Assembly: GCA_023395435.1 (NCBI GenBank)
Contig: JAEWZG010000061.1
Span: 1 to 64,000 of the forward strand
From: Bacillota bacterium
Lineage (GTDB): Bacteria > Bacillota > Clostridia > Oscillospirales > Ruminococcaceae
Direction of reading: 5' to 3'
Length of the DNA stretch: 64,000 bases
The notes under the pieces are model-generated. The model had not been told where the DNA came from and made no database searches. It was given only the letters and a program-made list of their open reading frames with translations. The translations under genes and the position numbers were made by a program. Each line of letters begins with the position of its first letter. The first letter of the stretch is position 1. Of this stretch, positions 1-11,207 are shown one piece after another.

Positions 1-21
1 ATAGATTTTTTAAGGAAGGTG

Positions 22-30
22 TGTTATAAT
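22..30 (+). promoter_or_regulatory. Possible extended -10 promoter element
   Basis: TGTTATAAT matches an extended -10 box (TGnTATAAT). No good -35 is visible in the few bases available upstream. If used, transcription would start near 37, which favours the ATG at 65 over the ATG at 29 as the start of the first gene. Confidence 0.4.
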
Positions 31-64
31 GTATCTCGGATATATATTCGAAAGGACTGATAAA

Positions 65-274
65 ATGAAAAGCACTGCATTCAGCAATTCAATTCACCCA
101 AGATGCGAGTACTGTACTTTTGGACAAAGAACAAAAGAAGGTAACAGAATTCTATGTGAAAAACAAGGCTTAGTTGATATCAATTTCAGCTGCTCAAGAT
201 ACGTTTATTCTCCTTTTAAAAGAATACCTGTAAAACAGCTTAACATTGAACAAGAAGAAGACGATTCAATCTAA
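65..274 (+). CDS. Small four-cysteine protein of unknown function
   Basis: This 69-residue protein has cysteines at 14, 17, 31 and 43 in a C-x2-C, C, C arrangement that could bind zinc or an Fe-S cluster (inference). The tail is acidic. No function is recognised. The start at 65 has AAAGGA eight bases upstream. An alternative ATG at 29 also has a Shine-Dalgarno (AAGGAAGG) and would add 12 residues, but it overlaps a -10-like box, so I prefer 65. A hairpin terminator follows, which separates it from the LUD gene downstream. Confidence 0.7.
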   Translation: MKSTAFSNSIHPRCEYCTFGQRTKEGNRILCEKQGLVDINFSCSRYVYSPFKRIPVKQLNIEQEEDDSI

Positions 275-288
275 TTAATACATAAACT

Positions 289-320
289 TCAGCAGGATGT
301 TATCCTGCTGATTTATTTTA
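289..320 (+). terminator. Intrinsic terminator after the small cysteine protein
   Basis: A 10-bp stem (TCAGCAGGAT / ATCCTGCTGA, 289-298 with 302-311) with a three-base loop is followed by a T-rich stretch (TTTATTTTA). Confidence 0.75.
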
Positions 321-333
321 AGAAGGTAATAAA

Positions 334-978
334 ATGAATGATATAATGAAAGTACTTAAAACGACTGCGAAGAATTTAGAGAAGAACAACATTAAAACTT
401 ATATTGTCGACAATAAAGATGAGGTAACTGACCTTATTAAGAAACTAATAAAAAAGGGAGATACTGTTTCAAACGGTGGGTCTGAATCACTAAAACAATG
501 TGGCGTTATTGATTTATTAAAATCTGGTGATTATAACTTTATTGACAGAACTCAGCTTGAACCAAAAGAAGCTTATATAAAAGCTTTTTCAGCTAATGCA
601 TATTTATGCAGTTCTAATGCAGTAACTGAAAATGGTGAATTATATAATGTTGACGGAAACAGCAACCGTATTGCTGCTATAGCATATGGACCTGACTCAG
701 TTATTATGGTTGTAGGTTACAACAAGATAGTTAAAAACATTGATGAGGCAATAAACAGAGTTAAAACAATATGTGCTCCCAAAAACTGTGAGCGACTTGA
801 AGTTAACTCATATTGCAACTCAAAAGGAAAATGTATGTCGTTTCTAAACGAGAACTCTGAAATATGTGATGGTTGTAACAGTGATACAAGAATATGCTGT
901 AATTACCTTATTTCAGCAAGACAAAGACATAAGGATAGAATAAAAGTTATTCTTGTACCTGAGGTCTTAGGATATTAA
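334..978 (+). CDS. LUD-domain protein (LutC/YkgG-like)
   Basis: This 214-residue protein fits the LUD (DUF162) family, whose best-known member LutC takes part in L-lactate oxidation with the Fe-S proteins LutA and LutB. Family marks are an early Lys/Glu-rich helix, the KKGDTVSNGGSESL segment near residues 40-54 and NAVTENGELYNVDG near 97-110. The C-terminal half has eight or more cysteines, several as CxxC-like pairs, suggesting a metal or cluster site (inference). No LutA or LutB homologue is nearby, so a role in lactate use is not shown. The start has AGAAGG upstream. It stands alone between two terminators. Confidence 0.8.
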   Translation: MNDIMKVLKTTAKNLEKNNIKTYIVDNKDEVTDLIKKLIKKGDTVSNGGSESLKQCGVIDLLKSGDYNFIDRTQLEPKEAYIKAFSANAYLCSSNAVTENGELYNVDGNSNRIAAIAYGPDSVIMVVGYNKIVKNIDEAINRVKTICAPKNCERLEVNSYCNSKGKCMSFLNENSEICDGCNSDTRICCNYLISARQRHKDRIKVILVPEVLGY

Positions 979-987
979 ATAATAACA

Positions 988-1022
988 AAAAGAGGTACTT
1001 GCATTTTGCAAGTACCTCTTTT
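988..1022. terminator. Bidirectional terminator between convergent genes
   Basis: A perfect 16-bp stem (988-1003 with 1007-1022, loop TTT) starts with AAAA and ends with TTTT, so it can stop transcription from the LUD gene (+) and from gatB (-). Confidence 0.9.
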
Positions 1023-1035
1023 CATAATCATACTA

Positions 1036-2469
1036 TTATAACTTATCAATTTTACTTATAAGAATTTCCTTCATCATTCCTGGATTAGCCTTACCTTTTG
1101 AAGCCTTCATACATTGTCCAACAAGAAATCCGAAGGCATTAGTCTTCCCTCCCTTATAATCAGAAACTGACTTCTCATTTTCAGCAAGCACCTTATCAGC
1201 AATTTCATCAAGGAAAGATGTATCAGAGATCTGCGCAAGAGATTTTTCTGCTATTACAGTATCAACCTCTTTATCCTCATCTATAATAGTTTCAAATACT
1301 GTTTTACCAGCTGAATTTGAAATATTTCCGCTTTCAATCACCTTAATAAGATCAACCATACGCTTTGGTGTGAGGCAAGTATCAAAAATACTCTTTGAAT
1401 TATCATTCATATACTTCGAAATATCACCAAGTACCCAATTAGAAATATTTTTAGGTGATACGCCACCAATTTCATTACACATATCAAAGAATTTTGCTTT
1501 ATCAAGTACTTCAACAATCATTGTTGCGTCAATCTGTGATAAGCCAAGCTCTTTTACATATCTTAAAATCTTTTTATTTGGAAGTTCAGGTAAAGATTCT
1601 TTAATATTCTTAATATCAGCTTCATCAACAACAATGGTCAGCAAATCAGGCTCAGGGAAGTATCTGTAATCGTGAGCATCTTCCTTAGTTCTCATTGTAA
1701 AGCTCATACCCTTTACATCATCCCAACGGCGAGTTTCCTGAATGATAGTTCCACCATTTTCAAGAACTTCAATTTGACGCTTTGCTTCATATTCAATACC
1801 ACGAACAGCGGCACTAAAACTATTTACATTCTTCATTTCACAACGGGTACCGAATGGTTCGCCAGGTTTTCTTACAGAAACGTTAACGTCACAACGAATT
1901 GAACCCTCCTGCATCTTACAGTCGGAAATATTGATGTACTGTAGAATTGATTTTATTGTATCAAGATAAGCTTTAGCTTCTGCCGAACTTCTTAAATCAG
2001 GTTCAGATACAATTTCAATCAAAGGAACTCCGCATCGGTTAAGATCAACAAGTGATCCATTGAACGCATCTGAGTGAAGGAGCTTTCCAGCATCCTCTTC
2101 AATATGAATTCTTGTTATGCCTATTCTCTTTTCTTCCCCATCAACAAGTATATCAAGATACCCTTTTTCACATAATGGAACTTCGGCCTGTGAAATCTGA
2201 TAGGCCTTTGGAAGGTCGGGATAGAAATAGTTCTTTCTATCCTGTTTACATACAGAATTAATTTTACAATTCAATGCATGTCCCATTTTAATTGCGCTCT
2301 CTACAACCTTTTCATTCAATGTGGGAAGTGTTCCAGGCATACCCATACATATAGGGCAAACCTGTGTATTTACTTCAAGTCCGAATGCATTTTTGCAGTC
2401 ACAATATATTTTTGATTTTGTATTTAATTCAGCATGAACTTCAAGACCGATTATAACTTCATAATTCAT
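1036..2469 (-). CDS. gatB: Asp-tRNA(Asn)/Glu-tRNA(Gln) amidotransferase subunit B
   Basis: GatB (477 residues, usual length) binds misacylated Glu-tRNA(Gln) or Asp-tRNA(Asn), phosphorylates the aminoacyl group and accepts ammonia from GatA. Visible marks are the N-terminal IGLEVHAEL and VCPICMGMPGTLP motifs, the GSIRCDVNVSVR segment, and a C-terminal YqeY-like tail domain ending near GQCMKASKGKANPG. AGGAGGG precedes the ATG. It is last in the ligA-gatC-gatA-gatB unit, 11 bp after gatA. Its presence implies that Gln-tRNA is made by transamidation in this organism (established for the pathway). Confidence 0.97.
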   Translation of the reverse strand: MNYEVIIGLEVHAELNTKSKIYCDCKNAFGLEVNTQVCPICMGMPGTLPTLNEKVVESAIKMGHALNCKINSVCKQDRKNYFYPDLPKAYQISQAEVPLCEKGYLDILVDGEEKRIGITRIHIEEDAGKLLHSDAFNGSLVDLNRCGVPLIEIVSEPDLRSSAEAKAYLDTIKSILQYINISDCKMQEGSIRCDVNVSVRKPGEPFGTRCEMKNVNSFSAAVRGIEYEAKRQIEVLENGGTIIQETRRWDDVKGMSFTMRTKEDAHDYRYFPEPDLLTIVVDEADIKNIKESLPELPNKKILRYVKELGLSQIDATMIVEVLDKAKFFDMCNEIGGVSPKNISNWVLGDISKYMNDNSKSIFDTCLTPKRMVDLIKVIESGNISNSAGKTVFETIIDEDKEVDTVIAEKSLAQISDTSFLDEIADKVLAENEKSVSDYKGGKTNAFGFLVGQCMKASKGKANPGMMKEILISKIDKL

Positions 2470-2480
2470 AAATACCCTCC

Positions 2481-3941
2481 TTATAAAATTGTTGGCATAG
2501 AAAAACCGCCTACAAGCTGTTCATATGAATAAGCCATATTAAGCAATGTTTGCTCACTGAATTTATTACCAATCAGCTGTAAACCAATAGGAAGGTTACT
2601 GTCATCTCTGCCACAAGGAATACTTACAGCAGGAAGACCAGCAATATTTATTGTGACTGTACAGATATCTGTTGAATACATCTTAAGTGGGTTATCGATA
2701 TTTTCACCGATTTTAAATGCTGTTGTAGGAACAGTTGGTGTTGCAATAACATCAACTTCAGAAAATGCGTTTGAAAATTCGCTTGAAATTCTCTTCTGAA
2801 TAAGTTTTGCCTTTTTATAATAAGCATCATAATAACCAGAACTTAAAACAAAAGTCCCGAGCATTATTCTTCTTTTTACTTCATCACCAAAGCCTTCACT
2901 TCTTGTCTTTTCATACATATCAGTAAGGCCATCATAGTTTTCAGCACGGAAGCCATATTTAACGCCATCAAAACGTGCAAGATTTGAAGAAGCTTCTGCT
3001 GAAGAAATAATATAATAAGCAGATAAAGCATAGTCTGTTGATGGTAAGCTGATCTCTTTCACCACTGCACCCTGCTTTTCTAAATCTTTTACAGCATTAA
3101 TCACGGCATCTTTAACGTGTGAATCAATACCCTCACCAAAATATTCTTTTGGAATGCCTATTCTAAGTCCTTTTATGTCCGTTTTTAAATTAGCAAATAT
3201 ATCCGAATACTCCCTAAAGCTTGATGTTGAATCCATTCTGTCATAGCCATTGATTACAGACTGAAGCATAGCAACGTCTTTAACACATCTTCCTATAGGT
3301 CCTATCTGATCAAGAGATGATGCAAAAGCAACAAGTCCGTAGCGTGAAACGCTGCCATATGTTGGCTTCAGTCCAACAACACCACAGTAAGATGAAGGCT
3401 GACGGATTGATCCACCTGTATCTGAGCCAAGTGAAACGATAGCTTCACAAGCAGCAACAGCAGCAGCACTACCACCTGATGATCCGCCAGGAACTCTTGT
3501 AAGATCATTAGGATTCTTTGTTATCTTAATATGTGAATTCTCTGTTGATGAACCCATAGCAAATTCATCCATATTCAGTTTACCTGTTATTACCATACCA
3601 GCATTATTTATTTTGTCAATTACCGTTGCATTGAATGGTGGCTCATAATTTTCTAGCATTTTGGAAGCACAGGTAGTTTTCAAGCCTTTTGTAGAGATAT
3701 TATCTTTTATTCCAATTGGAATACCAGCAAGCGCGTGAAGTTTTTCACCTCTTGCAATCTTTTCATCAATTTCTTTTGCTGTGTTTAAAGCTGATTCTTT
3801 TGCTAGAGTAATATACGCGTCAACTTTATCCTCAACCTTTTCTATACGTTCAAAAACAGAATTAGTGAGTTCTGTTGAAGATATTTCATTATTTCTGAGC
3901 ATTTCTGATAGCTCAGAAGCACTTTTTTTGTATAAATTCAA
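2481..3941 (-). CDS. gatA: Asp-tRNA(Asn)/Glu-tRNA(Gln) amidotransferase subunit A
   Basis: GatA is the glutaminase subunit of GatCAB and an amidase-signature enzyme. The Ser-cisSer-Lys catalytic set is visible: Lys in GIPIGIKDN, and serines in the GGSSGGS and [10 protein letters not shown] motifs. The start needs care. A TTG at 3950 abuts the Shine-Dalgarno AGGAG with no spacing. The next in-frame TTG at 3941 lies nine bases downstream of it, so I chose 3941 (TTG, 486 residues). AGGAG overlaps the stop codon of gatC, so the two genes are probably translationally coupled. Confidence 0.96.
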   Translation of the reverse strand: MNLYKKSASELSEMLRNNEISSTELTNSVFERIEKVEDKVDAYITLAKESALNTAKEIDEKIARGEKLHALAGIPIGIKDNISTKGLKTTCASKMLENYEPPFNATVIDKINNAGMVITGKLNMDEFAMGSSTENSHIKITKNPNDLTRVPGGSSGGSAAAVAACEAIVSLGSDTGGSIRQPSSYCGVVGLKPTYGSVSRYGLVAFASSLDQIGPIGRCVKDVAMLQSVINGYDRMDSTSSFREYSDIFANLKTDIKGLRIGIPKEYFGEGIDSHVKDAVINAVKDLEKQGAVVKEISLPSTDYALSAYYIISSAEASSNLARFDGVKYGFRAENYDGLTDMYEKTRSEGFGDEVKRRIMLGTFVLSSGYYDAYYKKAKLIQKRISSEFSNAFSEVDVIATPTVPTTAFKIGENIDNPLKMYSTDICTVTINIAGLPAVSIPCGRDDSNLPIGLQLIGNKFSEQTLLNMAYSYEQLVGGFSMPTIL

Positions 3942-3953
3942 TTTGTCCAACTC

Positions 3954-4223
3954 CTATTCTACTGTTTTTGGCACGACAAGGCATCCAGCCTGAACATGTG
4001 GTGCATTCTTTAAAAGTTCATTTCTTGTAAATTTGTCATTAACTGCAATATCTTCCCTTAATCTCATAGGATTTGCAGCATCAAGAATGAGCTCATCGTC
4101 AATATCAGGTAGCTTTTCAACCATATCAACAATATTCTGCATTTCTTTATCAAACTTTTCAAGTTCACTGTTTTCAATTCTTAATCTTGACAATTTTGCA
4201 ATGTGTTTAATATCAATATTCAT
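3954..4223 (-). CDS. gatC: Asp-tRNA(Asn)/Glu-tRNA(Gln) amidotransferase subunit C
   Basis: GatC (89 residues) is the small subunit that wraps around and stabilises GatA-GatB. The family pattern is present: IKHIAKLSRLRI near the start, a central helix leading to VEKLPDID, and NPMRLREDI near residues 51-59. GGAGG sits just before the ATG. It lies between ligA and gatA, which is unusual enough to tie the replication ligase to the transamidase operon but is otherwise ordinary. Confidence 0.95.
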   Translation of the reverse strand: MNIDIKHIAKLSRLRIENSELEKFDKEMQNIVDMVEKLPDIDDELILDAANPMRLREDIAVNDKFTRNELLKNAPHVQAGCLVVPKTVE

Positions 4224-4231
4224 ATGTCCTC

Positions 4232-6217
<1,986 letters not shown>

Positions 6218-6250
6218 TTACTTCTCCAACAAAATATATTCATTCATTTT

Positions 6251-6259
6251 ATTATACCA
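6251..6259 (-). promoter_or_regulatory. Extended -10 promoter for ligA-gatCAB
   Basis: On the minus strand TGGTATAAT matches TGnTATAAT exactly, about 35 bp before the ligA ATG. The -35 region is poor, as is common for extended -10 promoters. Confidence 0.6.
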
Positions 6260-6273
6260 TAAAATATAATATT

Positions 6274-6966
6274 TTAGCTACCTAATTTTGAAGAAATAAT
6301 AACTTTTTGTAAGTCTGAAGCTTTTGTATCACTAATATTAATATAACTATCGGGTATTTTACCAACGATTATTGTTTCAGCAACAATAATATCCATACCA
6401 ATATCAATATCACAATGCTTCCCTGGAATAATTACTGATGTTTCTCCGTTAACTTTAAATATAAGTTGATGTAAAGTCTGATTAACACCAGCAGAAGTAA
6501 ACTTGCTATATATATCTGATTTAACATAACCAAGCGGTTCAAGTTTGAAAGTCAGTTTAGGCCCCCTACCATATAGAATGTTTAATCCACTTAAAGTGCC
6601 TGTATCTAACTCAATTTTCTCATCTGAAAGCTTACTCATTTCTTCATTAATTTTATATGTAAGTTCCGCCTGAAGTTTATTGACTTCTACAATATTGGTC
6701 TGTACTGAAGAAATACTTCCATCTGTATTTTGAGTTATAGTAACCAATTTATCATAGGTTATATTATTTGAATTGAGAACGTTAGAAACAGATTTTGATA
6801 TAAGTTGTTGAGAAGTCTGTTTACCTTGATATGTTGCAACCTTAACCATTTGAGGTTTTAACTGCATGTCTAATAGGATTATTGCAATAATAATTAAAAT
6901 AACAGTAATCTTAATGAAAAAAGAAGGTTTAAGTTTCTTTTCAAATTTTGAAGGAGGACGTCGCAT
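6274..6966 (-). CDS. yunB: Sporulation protein YunB
   Basis: This 230-residue protein resembles YunB, a conserved spore-former protein that in Bacillus subtilis is made in the mother cell and is needed for normal sporulation. There is a single N-terminal membrane segment (about residues 20-36) after a basic, proline-containing head. The conserved middle runs through SDEKIELDTGTLSG and YGRGPKLTFKLEPLGYVKSD. The extracytoplasmic part ends with a Lys/Ser tail. It is separated from the upstream transketolase genes by a terminator, so it probably has its own, perhaps sporulation-specific, promoter, which I could not place with confidence. Confidence 0.88.
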   Translation of the reverse strand: MRRPPSKFEKKLKPSFFIKITVILIIIAIILLDMQLKPQMVKVATYQGKQTSQQLISKSVSNVLNSNNITYDKLVTITQNTDGSISSVQTNIVEVNKLQAELTYKINEEMSKLSDEKIELDTGTLSGLNILYGRGPKLTFKLEPLGYVKSDIYSKFTSAGVNQTLHQLIFKVNGETSVIIPGKHCDIDIGMDIIVAETIIVGKIPDSYINISDTKASDLQKVIISSKLGS

Positions 6967-7031
6967 AATATCACACCTTTTATAAGCATTTATTAATTAT
7001 ATTCAAATACTTATTAAAAAAGTGCATTTCC

Positions 7032-7067
7032 AATAAAATCGGATAACAGAATAAACTGCTATCCGAT
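7032..7067 (-). terminator. Terminator after the transketolase genes
   Basis: On the minus strand an 8-bp stem (ATCGGATA / TATCCGAT, 7038-7045 with 7060-7067), extended inward by further pairs, is followed by TTTTATT. It closes the long miaB-to-transketolase run. Confidence 0.8.
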
Positions 7068-7080
7068 GAAAAATATATAA

Positions 7081-8028
7081 TTACTTAGTGGCTAAAACTT
7101 TTTTTACAGTAGCAACAATATTTTCGCTTGAAAGTCCAAATTCCTTGAGAAGCTTATCGCCAGGACCAGAGAAGCCAAATATATCGTTGACACCAATCTT
7201 ATGAACTGGTACAGGGCAAAGTTCAGTAACAACATCAGCAACAGCTGAACCCAAACCACCAATTATGCTATGCTCTTCAACTGTTACAATTCTGCCTGTT
7301 TCAATTGCAGCCTTACAAATAATATCTTTATCGATCGGCTTAATTGTATGGATATTGATAATCCTTGCATCAATCCCAGCCTTTGCGAGTTCTTCACCAG
7401 CTATAAGAGCTTCTGAAACCATAAGTCCTGTTGCAATAATTGTGATATCTTTACCGTCACGAAGGAGCACGCCTTTACCAATTTCGAATTTATAAGTATC
7501 CTTATCATTAAATATAGGAGTAGCTAATCTTCCGAATCTGAGATACATAGGACCATTAAATTCAACAGCAACTCTTACTGCAGCTCTTGCTTCAACATCA
7601 TCAGCAGGGTTAACAATAGTCATACCCGGGATTGTTCTCATTAAAGCTATATCTTCGTTACACTGATGTGTAGCACCATCTTCACCAACAGAAATTCCTG
7701 CGTGAGTTGCACCGATTTTTACATTTAAATGTGGGTAACCAATAGAATTTCTAATTATTTCAAAAGCCCTTCCAGCAGCAAACATAGCAAATGTACTTGC
7801 AAACGGAATCATCCCACAGGTTGATAATCCAGCGGCAACACCCATCATATTTGCTTCGGCAATACCACAATCAAAGAATCTTTCAGGACAAACTTTCTTG
7901 AAAACGCCTGTTTTTGTTGCAGCCGCAAGGTCTGCATCAAGTACAACTAAGTTTTTATATTCATCAGCAAGCTCAGCGAGAGTCTCACCATAGCTTTCTC
8001 TTGTCGCTTTTTTAATTATATCTGCCAT
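7081..8028 (-). CDS. Transketolase, C-terminal subunit
   Basis: This 315-residue protein carries the pyrimidine-binding and C-terminal domains of transketolase, which moves two-carbon units between sugar phosphates in the non-oxidative pentose phosphate pathway. Visible marks are the RFFDCGIAEANMMGVAAGLS segment with the catalytic-domain Glu, and THAGISVGEDGATHQ near residues 112-126. In many Clostridia the enzyme is encoded as two genes, and the partner lies 3 bp upstream. GGAGGG precedes the ATG. It is last in its transcription unit. Confidence 0.95.
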   Translation of the reverse strand: MADIIKKATRESYGETLAELADEYKNLVVLDADLAAATKTGVFKKVCPERFFDCGIAEANMMGVAAGLSTCGMIPFASTFAMFAAGRAFEIIRNSIGYPHLNVKIGATHAGISVGEDGATHQCNEDIALMRTIPGMTIVNPADDVEARAAVRVAVEFNGPMYLRFGRLATPIFNDKDTYKFEIGKGVLLRDGKDITIIATGLMVSEALIAGEELAKAGIDARIINIHTIKPIDKDIICKAAIETGRIVTVEEHSIIGGLGSAVADVVTELCPVPVHKIGVNDIFGFSGPGDKLLKEFGLSSENIVATVKKVLATK

Positions 8029-8031
8029 AAT

Positions 8032-8874
8032 TTAACCCTCCAACTCTTTCAGAAGCTTGTTTAATTCACTCATTGCTATATCATATTGCTCCTTGTTTGG
8101 AGCAGCACCATGCCATGAAACATTGTTCTCCATAAATGAAACACATTTACCCTTTATACTCTTCTGAATAATTGCAACAGGCTGTCCGCTTATACTTTCG
8201 GCTTCCTGAAAAGCTCTGTCAATATCGTCAAAATCATGCGCATCCATTGTTATAACATGCCATCCAAAAGCAGCAAATTTATCAGTAATTGGTTCTGGTG
8301 AGCATACATCAGTAATTTTTCCGTCAATCTGCAAGCCATTATTATCAACAATAGCAACAAGATTATCAAGCTTATAATGTGCGGCAAACATTGTTGCTTC
8401 CCAAACCTGACCTTCTTCTAATTCACCATCACCAAGGATTGCATATACCTTGTAAGGATTATTGTTAATTTGTCCTGCAAGTGCCATACCGCAAGCAGCG
8501 GAAATTCCCTGACCTAGTGAACCTGTTGTCATATCAACACCAGGAATATGCTTCATATCAGGATGTCCCTGAAGCATTGAACCAATGTGACGAAGCTTCT
8601 TTAACTCGCTTACATCAAAGTATCCTCTTTGTGATAAAGCAGCATAAAGTCCTGGAGCACAATGACCTTTTGAAAGCACAAGTCGATCTCTGTCATCTAG
8701 TTTTGGAGAATCAGAATAGATATTCATTTTGTAGAAATAGAGATATGCCAACAAATCTGCAATAGAAAGTGATCCGCCTGGATGTCCTGATTTTGCATTA
8801 AAAACACCCTCAATAATTCCTATTCGAATTTTGCAAGCTGTTATTTCTAGCTGTTTTTTTGTGGATGAGTCCAT
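8032..8874 (-). CDS. Transketolase, N-terminal subunit
   Basis: This 280-residue protein carries the thiamine-diphosphate-binding domain of transketolase. The ThDP motif begins with GDGELEEGQVWEA near residue 148 and ends with VDNNGLQ about 30 residues later. Histidines in SGHPGGSLS and KGHCAPGLY match conserved substrate-site positions. GGAGG lies ahead of the ATG. It pairs with the C-terminal subunit 3 bp downstream, making one heteromeric enzyme. Confidence 0.95.
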   Translation of the reverse strand: MDSSTKKQLEITACKIRIGIIEGVFNAKSGHPGGSLSIADLLAYLYFYKMNIYSDSPKLDDRDRLVLSKGHCAPGLYAALSQRGYFDVSELKKLRHIGSMLQGHPDMKHIPGVDMTTGSLGQGISAACGMALAGQINNNPYKVYAILGDGELEEGQVWEATMFAAHYKLDNLVAIVDNNGLQIDGKITDVCSPEPITDKFAAFGWHVITMDAHDFDDIDRAFQEAESISGQPVAIIQKSIKGKCVSFMENNVSWHGAAPNKEQYDIAMSELNKLLKELEG

Positions 8875-8890
8875 AATTTAACCTCCAAAT

Positions 8891-9721
8891 TTATTTAATT
8901 TCTGAATGTTCATATTTATTATATATGTAGTCGATAACGCTTGCAATTGCATTTTCATCACAAGTCTTATCAAGAACAATATCTGCAATTGCTTTTACAT
9001 CATCGCTTGCATTTGCTGTTGCTACACCAATATCAGCAAATTCAAGCATCTCAATATCATTTGCATAATCACCAATGGCTATTATAGTATAATTATTAAG
9101 CTCTACCATATCCCTTAGTCTTTTTAATGCAGTTCCTTTTGAATTTCCCTTAGGTAATACCTCATAGAAAAAAGCACATGATTGAACATAAGTAAAATCA
9201 TTATAATCCTGATCAACAATAAACTTAATCAGGCTATCGATTCTTTCTGGCTCTATAGCAAAGAGTGCTTTAAGCCATTTGTCGCCAGCCTCGTCTATAC
9301 TACACTCAATAGGATTTGTATTAGTTATGCTAATATGATATTCCTCACGTTTATTTTTCTGAAAAGAGTAAATCTCATTCTCGGTCATAATTTCAGTCGA
9401 AGCGTCAGGAAAGGCTTTAAGAACATCATTTATTAGTATCTTTGCGTTTTCATTAAGATAATCACACCAAACGAATTTTTCACTATTTGAATTATAAATA
9501 GCTGAACCGTTATATAAGATAATTGGGTCCGTCACTTTCAGTTCCTTTAAATAATTAGCAACCGACTGTATTGGTCTACCTGTTGCAATTGAAAATCGCC
9601 CACCATCGGATATAAAACGATTTATTGCGTTTAAATCATTAGGTAATAATTTTTTATTATGTGGGAGCAATGTCCCATCTAAATCAGTAATAAGCAATAT
9701 TTTTGATAAATCTTTAAGCAT
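8891..9721 (-). CDS. Cof-type HAD-family phosphatase
   Basis: This 276-residue protein is a haloacid-dehalogenase hydrolase of the Cof (class IIB) type, which dephosphorylates sugar phosphates, FMN or similar small molecules. Motif I is DLDGTLL with the nucleophilic Asp at 14; motif II is the Thr in SIATGRP; motif IV is AIGDYANDIEML, with GDxxND metal ligands. The true substrate cannot be told from sequence. GAGG precedes the ATG. It sits 9 bp after the pseudouridine synthase gene in the same run. Confidence 0.9.
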   Translation of the reverse strand: MLKDLSKILLITDLDGTLLPHNKKLLPNDLNAINRFISDGGRFSIATGRPIQSVANYLKELKVTDPIILYNGSAIYNSNSEKFVWCDYLNENAKILINDVLKAFPDASTEIMTENEIYSFQKNKREEYHISITNTNPIECSIDEAGDKWLKALFAIEPERIDSLIKFIVDQDYNDFTYVQSCAFFYEVLPKGNSKGTALKRLRDMVELNNYTIIAIGDYANDIEMLEFADIGVATANASDDVKAIADIVLDKTCDENAIASVIDYIYNKYEHSEIK

Positions 9722-9730
9722 TGTTACCTC

Positions 9731-10636
9731 TTATCTGAATTTTTGCAGTATTTCAATAAAATATTCGGGAAGCTGACTGTCAAATTCCATATACTCTTCA
9801 GTTCGTGGATGAATGAACCCAATTTTTTTTGCATGAAGGCATTGACCTTGAATGCCTTTTACAGCTTTACCATAAACATCATCACCATAAACAGGATGAC
9901 CAATATATGCAGAATGTACTCTTATTTGATGAGTACGACCCGTCTCAAGGTTAAACTTTACGTGGCTGTTCTTTTCAAATAATTGAAGAACCTCATAATG
10001 AGTAATAGCTTGTTTTGAATTATTATGAGTAACACACATCTTTTTTCTGTCAGTTTTGTCTCGACCAATAGGAGCATTGATTATTCCTTTTTCATCTTTA
10101 AGCCTACCACATAAAATTGCTTGATATTCTCGTGTAAATGAATGTTCTTTAATCTGTTCAGCAAGATGAACATGTGCAAAATCATTTTTAGCAACAATTA
10201 ATAATCCACTTGTGTTCTTGTCAATTCTATGAACTATACCCGGTCTTATAACTCCATTTATTGCTGACAACTGACCATGACAATGATATAACAATGCGTT
10301 GACCATAGTATTATCATAGTTCCCAGCAGCAGGATGAACAACCATGCCTTTAAGTTTATTAACTACAGCTAAATCATCGTCCTGATACACAAATTCAAGT
10401 GGCAAGTCTTGTGCCTTTACATCCAATAGAACAGGTTCGGGTATATTAATTTTTATATTATCATTTAATCTAATCTTGTAATTCTTTGAAATAGGCTTTG
10501 AATTCACAAAAACATTATTATCATCGATTAACTTCTGAACAGAAGATCTTGATAATCCAAAATCCTGGTCAGAAATCAACTTGTCAATTCTTTCACCGAT
10601 ATTATCTTTAGTAACAATCAATGAAAAATCATTCAT
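9731..10636 (-). CDS. RluA-family pseudouridine synthase (RluD-like)
   Basis: This family converts uridine to pseudouridine in rRNA or tRNA. An S4 RNA-binding domain fills the first 75 residues, followed by the catalytic domain with the signature GIVHRIDKNTSGLLIVAK, which contains the catalytic Asp. A later ETGRTHQIRVH motif is also typical. I chose the ATG at 10636 because AAGGAG lies six bases upstream; an in-frame TTG at 10666 would overlap the lspA stop and has no ribosome site. The target site cannot be assigned. It is immediately downstream of lspA, a very common pairing. Confidence 0.95.
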   Translation of the reverse strand: MNDFSLIVTKDNIGERIDKLISDQDFGLSRSSVQKLIDDNNVFVNSKPISKNYKIRLNDNIKINIPEPVLLDVKAQDLPLEFVYQDDDLAVVNKLKGMVVHPAAGNYDNTMVNALLYHCHGQLSAINGVIRPGIVHRIDKNTSGLLIVAKNDFAHVHLAEQIKEHSFTREYQAILCGRLKDEKGIINAPIGRDKTDRKKMCVTHNNSKQAITHYEVLQLFEKNSHVKFNLETGRTHQIRVHSAYIGHPVYGDDVYGKAVKGIQGQCLHAKKIGFIHPRTEEYMEFDSQLPEYFIEILQKFR

Positions 10637-10658
10637 TGGTTTCTCCTTCAGATTTAAT

Positions 10659-11144
10659 TTATTCAATAGCTTTATTATTATGAGATTTCTCTATAAATAA
10701 AATATATACCAAGAACATAATTGCACCAATAACAACACATATGTCCGCAAAATTAAATATAGGGAAGTTCATAAACTTAGTTTCAATATAATCAACAACT
10801 TTTCCATCCCTGAACATTCTGTCAATAAGGTTTCCAACGCCGCCAGATATAATCAGCAACATAGATAAAGTTAAGAATTTACTGCTTTTTGCATTTCTTA
10901 TAAGAAAAATAATTACTCCTATTAGAAAAACCGATGTTATCAATATCAAAAAGATTCTCTTTCCACTGAAAATACTCCAACCTGCTCCGTCATTCAAAGT
11001 GTACGTCAGGTCAAAAATCTTATGCTTACCAAATTTTATTACTGAAACAGACTCAAACAAATCGAAATTCTTAATAATGAGTAGTTTTATTATCTGATCA
11101 GCGCCCACTAATAAAGCAATAGTAATCAAACAGAATATTATCAT
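10659..11144 (-). CDS. lspA: Lipoprotein signal peptidase (signal peptidase II)
   Basis: LspA (161 residues) cleaves the signal peptide of diacylglyceryl-prolipoproteins at the membrane. Four hydrophobic helices are visible. The two catalytic aspartates lie in the conserved GGVGNLIDR and FNFADICVVIGA motifs, and an earlier LNDGAGWSIF segment matches the family NxGxAFS-like region. It lies between ileS and the rluA-type gene in a standard Firmicute order. It probably processes the copper-island lipoprotein annotated at 58084 among many others (inference). Confidence 0.95.
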   Translation of the reverse strand: MIIFCLITIALLVGADQIIKLLIIKNFDLFESVSVIKFGKHKIFDLTYTLNDGAGWSIFSGKRIFLILITSVFLIGVIIFLIRNAKSSKFLTLSMLLIISGGVGNLIDRMFRDGKVVDYIETKFMNFPIFNFADICVVIGAIMFLVYILFIEKSHNNKAIE

Positions 11145-11165
11145 ATTTCACCCCAAAAACTCAAT

Positions 11166-11199
11166 TTAAGTTGCCACTCTATATTGAGCAGCAACTTAA
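11166..11199 (-). terminator. Hairpin between ileS and lspA, possible leaky terminator
   Basis: The arms TTAAGTTGC and GCAACTTAA (11166-11174 with 11191-11199) enclose a 16-base loop, and the minus-strand product runs on through GAGTTTTTGG. It could be a partial terminator or an RNA-processing site within the long run. Confidence 0.45.
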
Positions 11200-11207
11200 T
11201 AAATAAG

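Noticed and set aside
8481..8765. Plus-strand frame of 94 codons opposite the transketolase N-terminal gene
   Set aside because: It is the antisense shadow of a highly conserved gene; no ribosome site or family match.
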